A DNA stretch of 64,000 bases. It comes from Bolinopsis microptera. Its lineage: Eukaryota > Ctenophora > Tentaculata > Lobata > Bolinopsidae. The position numbers and the translations under genes are program-made. The stretch spans positions 10,338,303 through 10,402,302 of the forward strand of contig NC_087075.1 in the NCBI RefSeq assembly GCF_026151205.1, in the 5' to 3' direction. Positions 42,731 to 54,460 of this stretch are shown piece after piece; positions within the stretch are counted from its first letter, which is position 1, and each line of letters starts with the position of its first letter. Under the pieces are notes generated by a model, which worked only from the letters and a program-made list of their open reading frames with translations, searched no databases and was not told the origin of the DNA.

Positions 42731-43474
42731 TTTAATTAGTCAATTGTTTATTGTTTATGATTACAACGGTGGAATGATGGATTCAACGAACATGATTCCA
42801 TAAAGATAACAATTTTTGACGAAAGTGAGTTGTTGTTCTTTGGAACCCTTTCCACATTACCGATAAATGTTTACAACAGCGTTTTAAAAATAAATACTGC
42901 TGAGTGCTGACCAACTAATGATAGCCATTGCATTGTTATTGATTATGTTTTATCTGTAAATAATTTGTATAATTTCTACTTTGAATATGAAATTTGATAT
43001 GATAAATTATTTATGATCTGTAGACAATTCATTTATGATATCTTGGTGTCTCAACATTTCTTTTCCCCATATAGGGCTTAACAATTAACATGCATAATGC
43101 AAACAAACGAAATCACGATTTACCGCGGATGTAGTCTAACAGTAAATCGGGGTTTTTTATTCACTGTATTGATCTTTTATTTTTTAAAGATGGTCATAGT
43201 CTCTCCATTTGAGCATCTTTTGTAATCCTGACATGCGCACAGGAAATAAAGCACATACACAAAGCTGAAAACAAAAAGCTTCACATCTTTTAATGACTGC
43301 GCTGTTTTAGAACTTTAGAACTTAAATTAAATATAAAATACAAGTTAGATATTATTGTTACATGATACCAGTACATTATTGGTCACACTGATAACTGTTT
43401 CGCGTTTAAGGATCAATGAAGCTCTGTCACATTCTTTCAGCAGATCAGTAAATTGAACTTCATATTCCACCACA
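42731..43474. other. intergenic, no gene seen
   Basis: AT-rich 3' flank of the BTB gene and 5' flank of the SELENOK-like gene. No repeats or exons recognised. Confidence 0.5.
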
Positions 43475-44835
43475 ATGCCCTACGTTTCTGGAGGTAAGAA
43501 ATTTAAGATATTTAAAAATATTTTGCCAGCAACTTTTTAAAAATCATCATTTTTGACATGTTTCTAATATAAGTCATATTTTTGAATCATTATAAACTGA
43601 TGGTGTCATTTCAACCGTTTTGGCAAGATGTCTTTGTCATAGTACTACGTTAGGTACTTTAGGTTAGTTTGGCAGGGATCCCTTCTGGACAACAGTATCT
43701 AGTACGTCCTCCAATCATTCCCGGTCCAAATCTTTTTGTAGATTCCATTCAAAGAGTGAGTTGTTGGTGATGACGGTGTTTCATTTGGTTGGATGACCTC
43801 TCCAAAAATTGAGCAATTGATACCTTGAAGGGTCCTAGAGCAGTTAGGCTGTTTACTTGTCGTGGGAGGAACTTAAGAACGTTGAAACTTTAGATCCATC
43901 ATTTTAGATCTCGCTAGCTTTGCAGTTTGCACGTGCTATTTGCATAAAATATTCTCAATGATATTATCTTCAGGTCGTGTTCACGACTCACGCCCTATTG
44001 ATGGACTTGGTTCAGTTAAAGACTTATTTTGGGGTGTTTTAAACTTCTGCTATTTATTGTAAGTATTTGTGAGTTATTTAGTATTTAATTATTCACAATT
44101 CGATCGTTACATTGACATCACTAGTTGTAGAGAGATTTTGCATGTTTGTTATGACACGTTTCAGTGGCGAACAACTAAGAATGTTTATCATGTACGATTT
44201 AATCAGATCCCAGCAGTGCTGTTTTCAATAGATCAGGTATACACCTGAAATTTATCTTTTATCAGCAAATATTTCAGTTTCCTGTCCTTAGTATCGGTGA
44301 GTTATTTACATTTGCATAACACTAAATTTTCAATGAAATAAAGGTACATATCAGGTTTAAATGTTTGTCAGTCGTTTATCGGGATCTTTCCCTCCCTTCC
44401 AAGTCGATAAAATGGAGTTGAAATTAATTGGATATTTGATTTCTTAACTTTATCATCATATTTTACATCCGACTATTTATTATTTATGAAAGTCATATAT
44501 GTAGAGAATGTTTGACGTGGAAAATTTATCATTAAATAAATTATGCAATATAAGGCAATCTGATCAACTCTCAATGTTTAATAATAAAGAGCAATTATTT
44601 CAGCCAAGCAGTTCGCCGTCTAGAATAGGAGGAAACGGCCAGAGCGCTCCAAAGGCTCCTAAAAGGTTCGTTGTTAACATTAGGACACCTTATTTAACAG
44701 GAGATACCTTAATTAGTTTACATTGACTTTTGTGCTTTCATGACAAGTTGTACTTCCTTACTTTTGCTTGATAATAATTCATTATATTTCAGGAGAATGG
44801 GAGGTTTCGGTGGGGGTAGAGGCTCAGGTAACTAA
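43475..44835 (+). CDS. SELENOK: Selenoprotein K-like small ER membrane protein
   Basis: Exon 1 (43475-43493) encodes MPYVSG. Exon 2 (43974-44058) continues GRVHDSRPIDGLGSVKDLFW and GVLNFCYLL. Later exons 44604-44665 (PSSSPSRIGGNGQSAPKAPK) and 44793-44835 (RRMGGFGGGRGSGN, stop TAA) give the Gly/Arg-rich tail. M-x-Y-[IV]-S-x-G-x-V-x-D-S-R, then an FWG membrane helix and a glycine-rich basic tail, is the SELENOK/SelG pattern; family members work in ER protein quality control and palmitoylation. Exon 2 ends in phase 2 while exon 44604 begins in phase 0, so one short exon between them is missing from my model. The canonical Sec near the C-terminus is not visible: either the tail lacks it or another exon follows the possible donor at 44828. 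Confidence 0.65.
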
Positions 44836-45870
44836 TTCACTTTTATTCAAAGCTCATCTGTTGTCTCTGCGCTGATACTCAAGCAGAATGGGTGAATCCC
44901 GTGACTCACAAATTAATTTTTTCCAACTGAACAACGTCGCCTACGAACATTTTCAATCGTAAAATTGTCAGTTTATATTTGAGCGTACTATCATAACTCG
45001 ATGGAGCTTCGCCTATTTTCTGTTGTATATGTAGTATGTACCTACCCAAGCCCGGTGGCCACTTTTATTTCATGTTCAAACTATTGTATGAGGGCTGAGA
45101 TGTCATGTGATAAGCCTATCCGTGTAAATGTCAGGGTGGAATGCTAAACAGTAACGCGCCAAAACATCGCATATTTTTGTGAGGTATGTCGCGCGCACGT
45201 ACGGTCTCGTTTGAAATTTGGCAGACTGCGTTTTTACATGACATACGTATACCACTGGTTACGTATACGTTATTTTTGTCATGGATTATATTAAACGAAT
45301 ATTCAGCACTCGTACTTTTAAGTAGGTTATTAACGATATCTTAAAGTGCAATACAGTTGTAGAGTTGATTTGATTAAGATGTTTGTTAAGTTTTCGTGAA
45401 CACACTTGGAGATATCACTTGACCCGTAATTCCGTTGACACACGCTGCAACCCCTTTTGATCACCGGCCGGCCGGAGTGCACGTGAAGCAGTAATTCCGG
45501 TGCTGGCTATTTAGGTTTATAACTGTAGAAGCAATTCACATTGAATTTGCTTTACATTCTTTTAACATTATCTTTCATGTATTTAAGATTGATAAACATC
45601 AATAAAATTAACGAGAGTATAGTTATTAACTATACTCTCGTTAATTTTTAATAACTATTAGTTAAACTTTGGTAAAGATAAAATTTAATTGGTAAGTTTA
45701 TTTTTGGTTTGAAGAGCCTACTGAACACGCAGGTGTTATAAACATGATAAACATTAGAAGTAAAAAATAAAAAATGAGTTTATAAAATGTAAAGTTGTCA
45801 TAAAGTCAAATCTTGAGCTATGGACAGGAGCATATCGAGTGTTACCTTAGATCAGTATTTCTAAAGATTT
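44836..45870. other. intergenic between convergent genes
   Basis: Lies between the SELENOK-like gene (plus) and the Ig/Cys-rich gene (minus). Mostly AT-rich and unique, with a perfect hairpin near its right side. Confidence 0.5.
45604..45648. repeat. perfect 21 bp stem hairpin
   Basis: AAAATTAACGAGAGTATAGTT (45604-45624), loop ATT, then the exact reverse complement (45628-45648). It lies in the convergent intergenic gap. It may be a tiny foldback element or a 3' end/cruciform structure. Confidence 0.75.
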
Positions 45871-48800
45871 TCATCGTCTTAATAACCTAGGAAAATCGTC
45901 CTCATACTTTCGACCCCAGCAGAAGATAGCCTTGCAGCACGTCACATTCTTTGCGCTCTTGTCACATTTCTTACTCAAATTAGCGCAGGTATTATCCCCG
46001 ATGTTACTAGCCTGATCCTCGCTGGCACATGATCTCTCTGTCCACTCTTCCTTCAAGCACTTTCTGTTCATTTTCTTGTACGCTCCCGGACACTGTTTCT
46101 TTTTCTGTTTTGTTTGCTTTTCTTCAATATCCTTTTCGTCGGGAGCCCCTTCCTCTGGTACTTTCTCCTCTTTTGGAATTACCTCTCCATTATTAGCAAA
46201 ATCTTCCCTCAACTTTCGTCCCCAACAAAATATAGCCTTACAGCATGCCACACCATTCTTTTCACATTTCTTACTCCAAATCCCACAAGAATTATTCCCT
46301 GTATCAGTAGCTCCATCCTGATTAGCACAAGACATCTCTGTCCATTCCGCCTCTAAACACTTCCTGTTCATCTTCTTGTACGATCCCTGGCAACGTTTCT
46401 TTTTTGACTTTTCTTGTGCTATAGATGCCTTTTCTTCTTTTGGCGCTGTCTCTTCTTCAGATATTGTTCCTTCTCTGAGATCAGGAAATTCTGAAAACAA
46501 CTTTCGCCCCCAACAATAAATAGCCTTACAGCACTGCTTTTTCTTCCCTTCACTTTCACAACGTTTACTTAAACTGCCACAAGAGTATTTACCAATATTG
46601 GTGGCACCGTCTTCATTGGCACATTCCAACTTTTTCCATTCTTCCTGCATGCACATCTCACTCATTTCTTTGTAGTTGTTGGTATTTGGGCAAATATTCT
46701 CCTCCTCTTCCTCCTCCTCCTCATCCGGCATGCTTTTCATATCATCTGGAGCGGCTTCGTCATCTACTGTCGGCTCTTCTGTCTCCTCTTCACTCACCAT
46801 CTTTTCATCCGGCATGCTTTTCATATCATCTGGCGCGGCTTCGTCATCTACTGTCGGCTCTTCTGTCTCCTCTTCACTCACCATCTCTTCATCCGGCATG
46901 CTTTTCATATCATCTGGCGCGGCTTCGTCATCTACTGTCGGCTCTTCTGTCTCCTCTTCACTCACCATCTTTTCATCCGGCATGCTTTTCATATCATCTG
47001 GCGCGGCTTCGTCATCTACTGTCGGCTCTTCTGTCTCCTCTTCACTCACCATCTCTTCTTCTGATAAAACATTTTGTTACACCAGAGAATGGATGGACTC
47101 ATCAATTAGGTATAATTACTCAATAGGTAAAATTAGGTATAAATACAACCGGCTTATTGAACAGATTCCCAAAATTCCAAATGGAAACTAACCCTTGGGA
47201 ACGGTCCTGGTTTTCAGGGTGATTGTATACATGCAGCTTTCGGCAATATTGTAGGTTTCACAGAAGTATTCTCCCAGATCCCCCCTCTTCAGACTATCAG
47301 TTGTGAGGTTGTTTCCACTTACTTTCAGCGAACTGATTGGGGATGGTTACTATGGTTACTATGGTTACTATGGTTACTATGGTTACTTACAGTGATATGG
47401 TTACTTACAGTGATATGAACTGAGTAAGAATTCGATATATATATAGTCTGCAAGTTCTAGATTGAGATTACTGAACTAAAGCACCTGAAACATGTACATG
47501 ATATACATAAAAAATGCGAAATGCGAAAATAGTTCCTTAAGTATAGCAGATATATACGAATACTAGATTAGAAGATACTAAGTATTTAATTAATTAACTA
47601 CTTAATTAACAAATGTACTAACCTAGAAATATTGTTGTAGCGCCACCGGACACTCTCCTCGGGATACGCTGACTCAGACCGGGGACACGTTAACTGTACA
47701 GGCTCTTCAAGGTCTAACGTTATCTCTTTTGCTAACTTCCCGGTATGGCAGATCAGGTGGTTAACCAGAATGGTAATTTCAGGGCTGCTTACAAACTCAG
47801 CAACGTTCATTAACTTCAGCTGGAATGTAGTCTCATGGTCCGCTAAACTCAGGTTATCGACACTTAAAGAGTAGTTGTATCTGTAATCATTGTGGTCCAG
47901 TCTTGTCTCTATTCTGCTAGAAGACCCCTCGTTGACTGGCTCGAACTCTTCACCCTGAGCAGATCGTACCCACAGTGCTGTGGGGGCAGGGACAGCCACA
48001 GCAGACACCTCCACTACAACAGAGGACCCTATCTCCCCGGTCACGTGAGTGTTGGGGACTACGAAGGCACTGGGTTGTATCACCTCAACACTTAGTTCCC
48101 CTGAAACACTCTGGTGAGGTTGGAAAGGGAATGTGCCTTCTACCATTATCTCGTTAACAGAAGTACAGTAGTAATCCCCGGCGTCCTCTTGTGTTGCACT
48201 TTCTATTACCAGCTCTAGGTGGGTGTCATCGTGTCGCACCTGGTCATATCGGAGAGTTGTTATTGCAATACTATTAATATTAATCTAAAGGTCTTATTTC
48301 ATTATTTAGTGAATCAAGAACGAAACTTTTTCATTCATATTTGAAAATAACGTGATCGAATTTAGAGAGTAATGATAGACTTGCTATACTCAGATATTAT
48401 ACAACATACCTGGTAGCCGGCAGTATTTTCTATCAACTCTGGTTCCTCCCCAACTCTGTTTCTGAACATGGTGACCTTGGCCGGTGGGAAGCTGGCAGGT
48501 ATACCACATGACAATGTCACGGCTTCCCCGACTACTATTTGGGTTGATTCTGGGCCTGTTGCTCGCTCGTATCAAAATCTGGGGTACATTCGGGTGCAAA
48601 GTTAAAAAAGAACTGATTTAAAATAATCACTCGGAAAAATGGATATAGAGATAAGATAAGAGATCGGAACAATCCATCGAAAGCTTTCTCATTTTTCAGA
48701 AATAAATACTTACTTACAGTTGACAGTAACTTCAGCAGGAGCGAATACATTTTTAGTTCCATCTCTTCCAAAGCAGGTGTATTTGCCGGAATCGTATTTA

Positions 48801-50590
48801 TCTACCCCAGATATAACAAGGTGTCCACTGTCCCGCTGTTCCCATTTCCCTGATGCTAACTTCGCGACTTCGTTGACGCGGGCTTGTTTGTTGCTTGTTG
48901 TTCTGTACCGCCTGACGGGTAATGGAACTTTATAGTTCTATTCCACGAAATTCAAAAAGTCAAATTTGTTCAAAAACAATAAAACTTTAATTAAAAACGA
49001 ACACAACATAGAATAATGAATGAAAAATTGACCGTAGAAAATAAAAAGAACAATCGAACAAAGAAGTGGATACGACACAAGTCATGTCACTACAAGTCCT
49101 AACTTAAGAATAAACTAATTAACTAATTAATGGACTAATCAACTAATTAAATTCCCCCTCACTGCTCACCAGCCGTAAGTTTCAGCAGGTCTGTTAAACT
49201 CACAAACAAGAGTCACAGTACTTCCCACCACTGTTGATACACTTTCCGGTTTTTTCACAATACTCAGATCAGGAACAGCAACTGAAAATATATAATTAAT
49301 ATATTAAATATATTAGATATATATACGAAGCATATTTTTCAAGTTTAAGGGTTGGGGTGGGGGCTAGCAGGCTGGTCTATCGCATAGATGGTGTTGATAC
49401 AGATTACCATAAATTACCATAATATATCGCAAGTGTAAATGATAAGAACTAATGGCTGCCGGAAAGTTGTGCCTTTTCTCACCCAATACAGATCAAGTTA
49501 CCACGGGAAGATGACGAATTGAAACCAATAAAAAACTGCTTAATCAGATAGGACAGTTGCGCTCTGTTAATCATGAAATCCTATTTTGTGAGCTTCAGAT
49601 CATACAGACCCTGTTAACCGAGTTACTTTAACATCCAGTTTTGAGGCTGCAAAGTCACGATTATAATCTGACTTGATTTGCTGAATTCTTATCCAATTAA
49701 ATAACAGTATCTTTTATTTTCTAAAATCGTGCAGGAAGTTTAAATTTCTCCCCCCCCCCCCCCCCCAAAAAAAATTAATGACTTAGCTGGGAACGGGACA
49801 AAATCTTGGAAATATTTTGTGTCCGAACTGATTCATGCCCTTATCACGAAACAAGCTCAATGCACAAGTACCGTCACGTGAGTTGTGACGTCACGTGAGT
49901 TGTGACGTCACAAATTTATTGTGTAACACTCACCTATCATCTCTGCGACTGAAAGATGGTGGATACTAAATCCAGCTCCTGTCCTCTGAATCATAACACT
50001 GTCCCCGTATTTGCATTCCTCAGAAGGCGGCAGATACCCCGGCACTTCCCCCTCAACACTGATAACAAGGGTGAAGAACCCACAACTCTCTGCATTACCC
50101 TCACACGTACAACTGCTATCAGTACATGTCCACGTGTTAGCAACACCACCTGTCTTCCAGTACCTTAATAGATTTGGTTATGCCCTTATAAGGAAACATG
50201 CCCTTATAAGGAAACATGCCCTTGTAAGGCTAGATTGGATTGACTATTTTATTGTTTAATTATGTGCGTTGATATAACTCCGGTTTTTAGTGAGTCTGGG
50301 TTGGCTAAATATTGTTGTAATTACCTCACTATCTGTCGAACGCAATGAACTTGCTCCAGTTTGAACTTCAACCAGGCTTCACCGTCACTTCCAGGTAGTG
50401 TCCAGGACTTTGTGACCATGTCTGAGTCTACAGCGAATGTAGCAGAGAACTGGGATTCGTCACGGTTTTTTGTTTTTGAGTGTTTGGCACTTGTTACAGT
50501 TACTTCATTGGGAATATCTGAAATAAAGTTGTGCCGCTTACTGTGCGGTTCGGGGCAAAAAAGGTTGTCATGGTAATTCTGATGAAAACC

Positions 50591-50622
<32 letters not shown>

Positions 50623-50733
50623 AAACCTTTTCCTGTGTCGACTGATTCATCAAACAAACAATCTTTACCAACCTGTACCGCTAGCAGATCCTAGGATGCA
50701 GATCCAACATATCAACACTAGTGCTTTCAACAT
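45871..50733 (-). CDS. secreted F5/8C-like, four-Ig, eight-cysteine-repeat protein
   Basis: Nine exons join in frame to 961 codons: 50673-50733, 50325-50517, 49934-50163, 49170-49281, 48718-48911, 48410-48555, 47623-48239, 47193-47332, 45871-47060. Exon 1 is a signal peptide (MLKALVLICWICILGSASG). Residues ~21-160 resemble an F5/8 type C/discoidin-like fold (AWLKFKLEQVHCVRQIV, then GFSIHHLSVAEM). Ig1 (~161-263) has TLVCEF and DSGKYTCFG; Ig2 (~264-345) TLSCGIP and DAGDYYCTS; Ig3 (~350-445) is weaker; Ig4 (~445-564) has QLTCP and DLGEYFCET. Then come four 28-residue acidic repeats (568-679) and three copies of an eight-cysteine module ending CCKAIxCWGRK. No transmembrane segment is present, so it is probably extracellular, possibly in recognition or matrix. 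I do not know this architecture. The acceptors of exons 5 and 6 were chosen to keep frame; exon 6 has an alternative a few bases upstream. Confidence 0.82.
46716..47060 (-). repeat. 84 bp coding minisatellite (acidic 28-residue repeat)
   Basis: Four 84 bp units encode MVSEEETEEPTVDDEAAPDD plus MKSMPDE(E/K). Units differ at only a few bases, showing recent expansion in frame within the last exon of the Ig gene. Ser-rich frames on the other strand are shadows. Confidence 0.92.
47343..47412. repeat. 9 bp tandem repeat (TATGGTTAC)
   Basis: Five to six units close to the acceptor of exon 8 in intron 7 of the Ig gene, followed by two copies of TTACAGTGATATGG. Confidence 0.85.
49750..49767. repeat. 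C homopolymer then A run
   Basis: About 18 C followed by 8 A in intron 3 of the Ig gene. No inverted partner was seen, so an element end cannot be claimed. Confidence 0.8.
50592..50621. repeat. G homopolymer, about 30 nt
   Basis: A long G run in intron 1 of the Ig gene, followed by CCAAACC. It resembles the start of the inner foldback element (G run then CCAATGAC) for only five bases. Confidence 0.85.
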
Positions 50734-53194
50734 TGTTCCCTGTATTAACTGCACGTGCACAGGGCCTATTTCTACTAGAATGTACTGTGTTAATTATATT
50801 AATAAATTAAGTATAACGAAACTAAATGTGAGGTGTAACTTAATTAATAAAATATTTCGGAACTTCTCGAAATGCTGGCGGTAGCACTTTGATGACAAAC
50901 TAAAATTCTAATTACTGGGAGGACCATAGATAACGAATATCATGCAAGTTTCGATACAGGTTCCCAAATCCCGACGAGAATAAGTATTTGTTAACCTTCT
51001 AATAATAACATCATCTCCTCCTCTTTTCAAAAAGGGGCACTGAACACCTCTCGAACAAAAATTCACCCAACAGTTATCTAATTTTCTAATTATCCTATAG
51101 AATTTGTACTGAGTCTGGATTCAGGATTGCTAACGGAGCAGCCTCCTCTATATAGTATAATATATATCTCGTCTAAGCTATGCTTGGTGTAGCGCTCGTT
51201 GGGATAGTATAGGAATTCTAATTCCTATAAGTTGGGAATGAGGTAATTGTCTGTTCACAGATCACCCTCTAGAAACATTTCCTGTAGATTCTTGGTATAT
51301 ACATTTGACAGAGCAAATTGCGGAGTGAGCCCAGTGTGCCCAGCCTTGCGAACTCGGTGGATGTCCTTGCTGTGCGGCAGTGTTAAACAAGGAACTGAAA
51401 CCGAGGGGTTCCGTTCAGGCCCTTCACACTTTGTGTCTGTCTGGTTCTAATATACCGTTACAATAATGAATTTAATATATTGTAACGTATTTTTATCATG
51501 AATTCCTATTATTCTTCTAACCGCATTACAAAGAGGGCTGAATAACTATCATATTCCGTAATTTAAGACGACATTGCAGAAACAAAACGAAATTATCAAT
51601 AATGGTTACTGACTTCTGCACAGAGAGACAGAGAGAGAGAAAGAGAGCGAGAAAGCGGTGAAAGACCGTCTACAGTATACACTTATGACCTATCTGTCAT
51701 GAATACTTTTAAAATATTTAAGAAGCATCCCCAAGAGTTTACATCGTGATTTAATTCGATGCACGGAACAGAAACACTGGGATCATTAGGCGAGATTCTG
51801 GGAGATTCAGCAAACTAAGTTAGTTCACTGGTATTTACAGGAGGGTCAGTAAAAGCACGTACAGGCGGGAAAATTACGTGCGTCTCTCTCCCCTGTAGCA
51901 CTAGGAGTAAGCAGTGTTCTAGAGCTAAATCTAGTTTTTGAGTCTCAGGATAAGTATGACCATGCACTAATTTATCAAAGCAAAGTCTTCATGGTCAGTT
52001 GAAAGCTAATCAAACGGAAAATAAACAATTTAACCTGTAGAGGACATCAACTTCAACGTTAACTAATATTAACTAACATCAAAATTAACTAACGCCGGTT
52101 AAAAGTTCTCATCAGTGGATCTCATCAGTGGGTCTCATTAGTGACTTGATATGTTAATTGTTTATCTAATGGCTCATTTCAACTTGAAACTTGACACGCA
52201 TTACACCCTGTATTTATAGCTCTAATAAGATGATGACTTATTTGGATAGTCGGTCTGTCAGTGTGAACACACAGAAACCAGTAATGTTATGATAAGTAAA
52301 TGTAGGGTCAAATAGCTGATAAACCACTAGGAAACTTAACCACTAGCCAATGGGAAATATGGGAATCATTAACAGTCCTATAGTTGCAGATGGGAGCCTA
52401 TCACTGCACTGCTTAATTAGGCTCTAATGCATGTTGAAAATAAGTACATGGTAACATTTTACACCCTGTCAGAAAAGTATGCATATAATCAACGCTTGAC
52501 ACTCCCGCGTCCCCTGTATTCACATTCCTCACAATATCTGAATATCTGCTCCACCCTTTACTGGCAATCTAGAGAACTATAGTAGTACTAGTGTAAGCCG
52601 TGCCTACGGCCGGGACTTCACTATCGCAGTTGAATTGCAAAAGTATAAACAGTGAAAACGTTAAGATTGTGCAAAAGTATAAACTCGCTCAGTTGAAACC
52701 GACCGCACGAGAGTAAATTTAATTCTGAGCCCCCATCACGTAATACGTATCCAATAATAATACATGATAGTTAATAAGGCTCCACTACCGAATTACCTAA
52801 TTGTGTACAAAGCAGTAATTAGGGGAGCTGTAAATGGGGAGAGAGAGAGTGAGAGAGAGTGTGAGAGAGGGACAAAAAGTGAGTCACTTTGATATCACAT
52901 TTGCAGTACAAAACCATCATTTAAACCACTTACCACCGGCCGATTTAAATCACTTTGCACATTGGCTTCGTCAGAGTTTTGTCGAAACCATACCGGAAAA
53001 ACCAGTCCCATAAGTCTTTCCGTTTTCTTGATTAAACCGTTAGGAAATTACCCACACACACACACCCACAGATTGACTGGGATTATTAGTATTGATAATA
53101 GGTTGGTGAAAGTGTTCAATACATATACATCTATACATGATATACGTTGAATAGATACCGGGCGCTACGGGAGACGGGAGGTTATCCAAATTCA

Positions 53195-53290
53195 CTAGTG
53201 ACTACAAGTGACTAAAAGTGACTACAAGTGACTACAAGTGACTACAAGTGACTACAAGTGACTACAAGTGACTACAAGTGACTACAAGTC
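53195..53290. repeat. 10 bp tandem repeat (AGTGACTACA)
   Basis: Nine to ten units, one with A instead of C. A degenerate continuation of the same decamer occurs at 53545-53755. Confidence 0.92.
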
Positions 53291-53544
53291 TACGAAACTA
53301 AACCAGTAAACCGGGCCCAACAAATCGTCTTCCTACCGTGCAAGCTGTGCTCTCAGAGGATTCTGCAGGGAGACTGAATATGTAATTATCCTGCAAAGGA
53401 CCGCACTGTGAAGTGTGTGATAAATTAGATCAACCTATATAGAGCACTACCTGGTTACAGTGTAGTGGGATCAGTTACACTGTTACCTCCTTCCGTTAAA
53501 ATCACGTCCCTCTATATTCTTGTGATGCCTGCGGTGGGGATACT

Positions 53545-53755
53545 ACAAGCGACTAGAACTTAGAAGTGACTAAAAGTGACTAAAAGTGACTAAAAGTGAC
53601 TGCAAGTCACTACAAGTTGCTACAAGTGACTACAAGTGACTACATATTTATAAAAATGACTACAACTGGCTAAAAGTGACTGAAAATGACGGAAAATGAC
53701 TGAAAGCGACTAAAAGTGACTAAAAACTTCTACAAGTTTCTACAAACTTCTACAA
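53545..53755. repeat. degenerate AGTGACTAAA decamer array
   Basis: About twenty diverged decamers related to 53195-53290, with AAAATGACTG and AAACTTCTAC variants. Confidence 0.8.
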
Positions 53756-54460
53756 AATAAATCAAGAAAAATCTTGATTTTCCCAGTTAGGAAAAGGAAT
53801 ACTATCCAGACCCCAGAGTTTTGATATGTAGACTGACTATTTAAGGTACCGTCTAGCTAATCGAGTGTTTCTCAAATGTTCGGTTTTATCTTTTTATTCA
53901 GAATTTATTCCACCAAAAATAACTTTAAATGCATTTTATATTCCGAGCAATTGTATTAACTTGATCGGTTGTAATCTTCGTCGTTATTTTACGGAACATT
54001 CATCATATAACCGCCAATTTATTTTTATCTGATTCATATTCGATCATACTTCAGAGCTGCAGAGCAATTCTTTTTAATGACTGCGAATAAAACGATTAAG
54101 TTATTCACGAAAAAGTACGACGAATGCAATTTTGCTGCATTAAATGGAGATAATAGAATATTTCGAAACATACTAATGTAACAAAAATAAATATTGTAAA
54201 TTAATATCATAATATAAATATCATATTTAAAAAAGGTCATATTATAGCATCTGAACCCAAAGTTTGTCAGTTCATTTCTTTAATAATTACCAATTGGGAC
54301 AGGACAGTGTTAATAGTGGTTTTACGATAGTAAGTTCTCAAGAAATCTATCAAAAGACCACCAGAACAAAAAATATTTATACAGGTTATAGGCACAATGT
54401 TTTTTTCAGTCTAAAATTAATGAAGAGATTCACAGTACTTCAGTTATTCATAACATAGCC

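Larger units (their letters stand above)
50734..54460. other. intergenic, 3.7 kb, no gene seen
   Basis: Upstream region of the Ig gene and 3' flank of the SRCR gene. It holds GA-rich stretches (51620-51655, 52839-52871) and decamer arrays (separate entries). Short frames lack features. A promoter for the Ig gene should lie just right of 50733, but no clear TATA box is seen. Confidence 0.5.

Noticed and set aside
46076-47191. Ser/Cys-rich plus-strand frames opposite the Ig gene's last exon
   Set aside because: They are reverse-strand readings of acidic and cysteine repeats; the minus-strand frame has splice continuity and domain structure.
50321-50671. 116-codon frame starting with poly-proline
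   Set aside because: The poly-Pro part is the intronic G run read on the minus strand; only the F5/8C-like exon 50325-50517 is kept.
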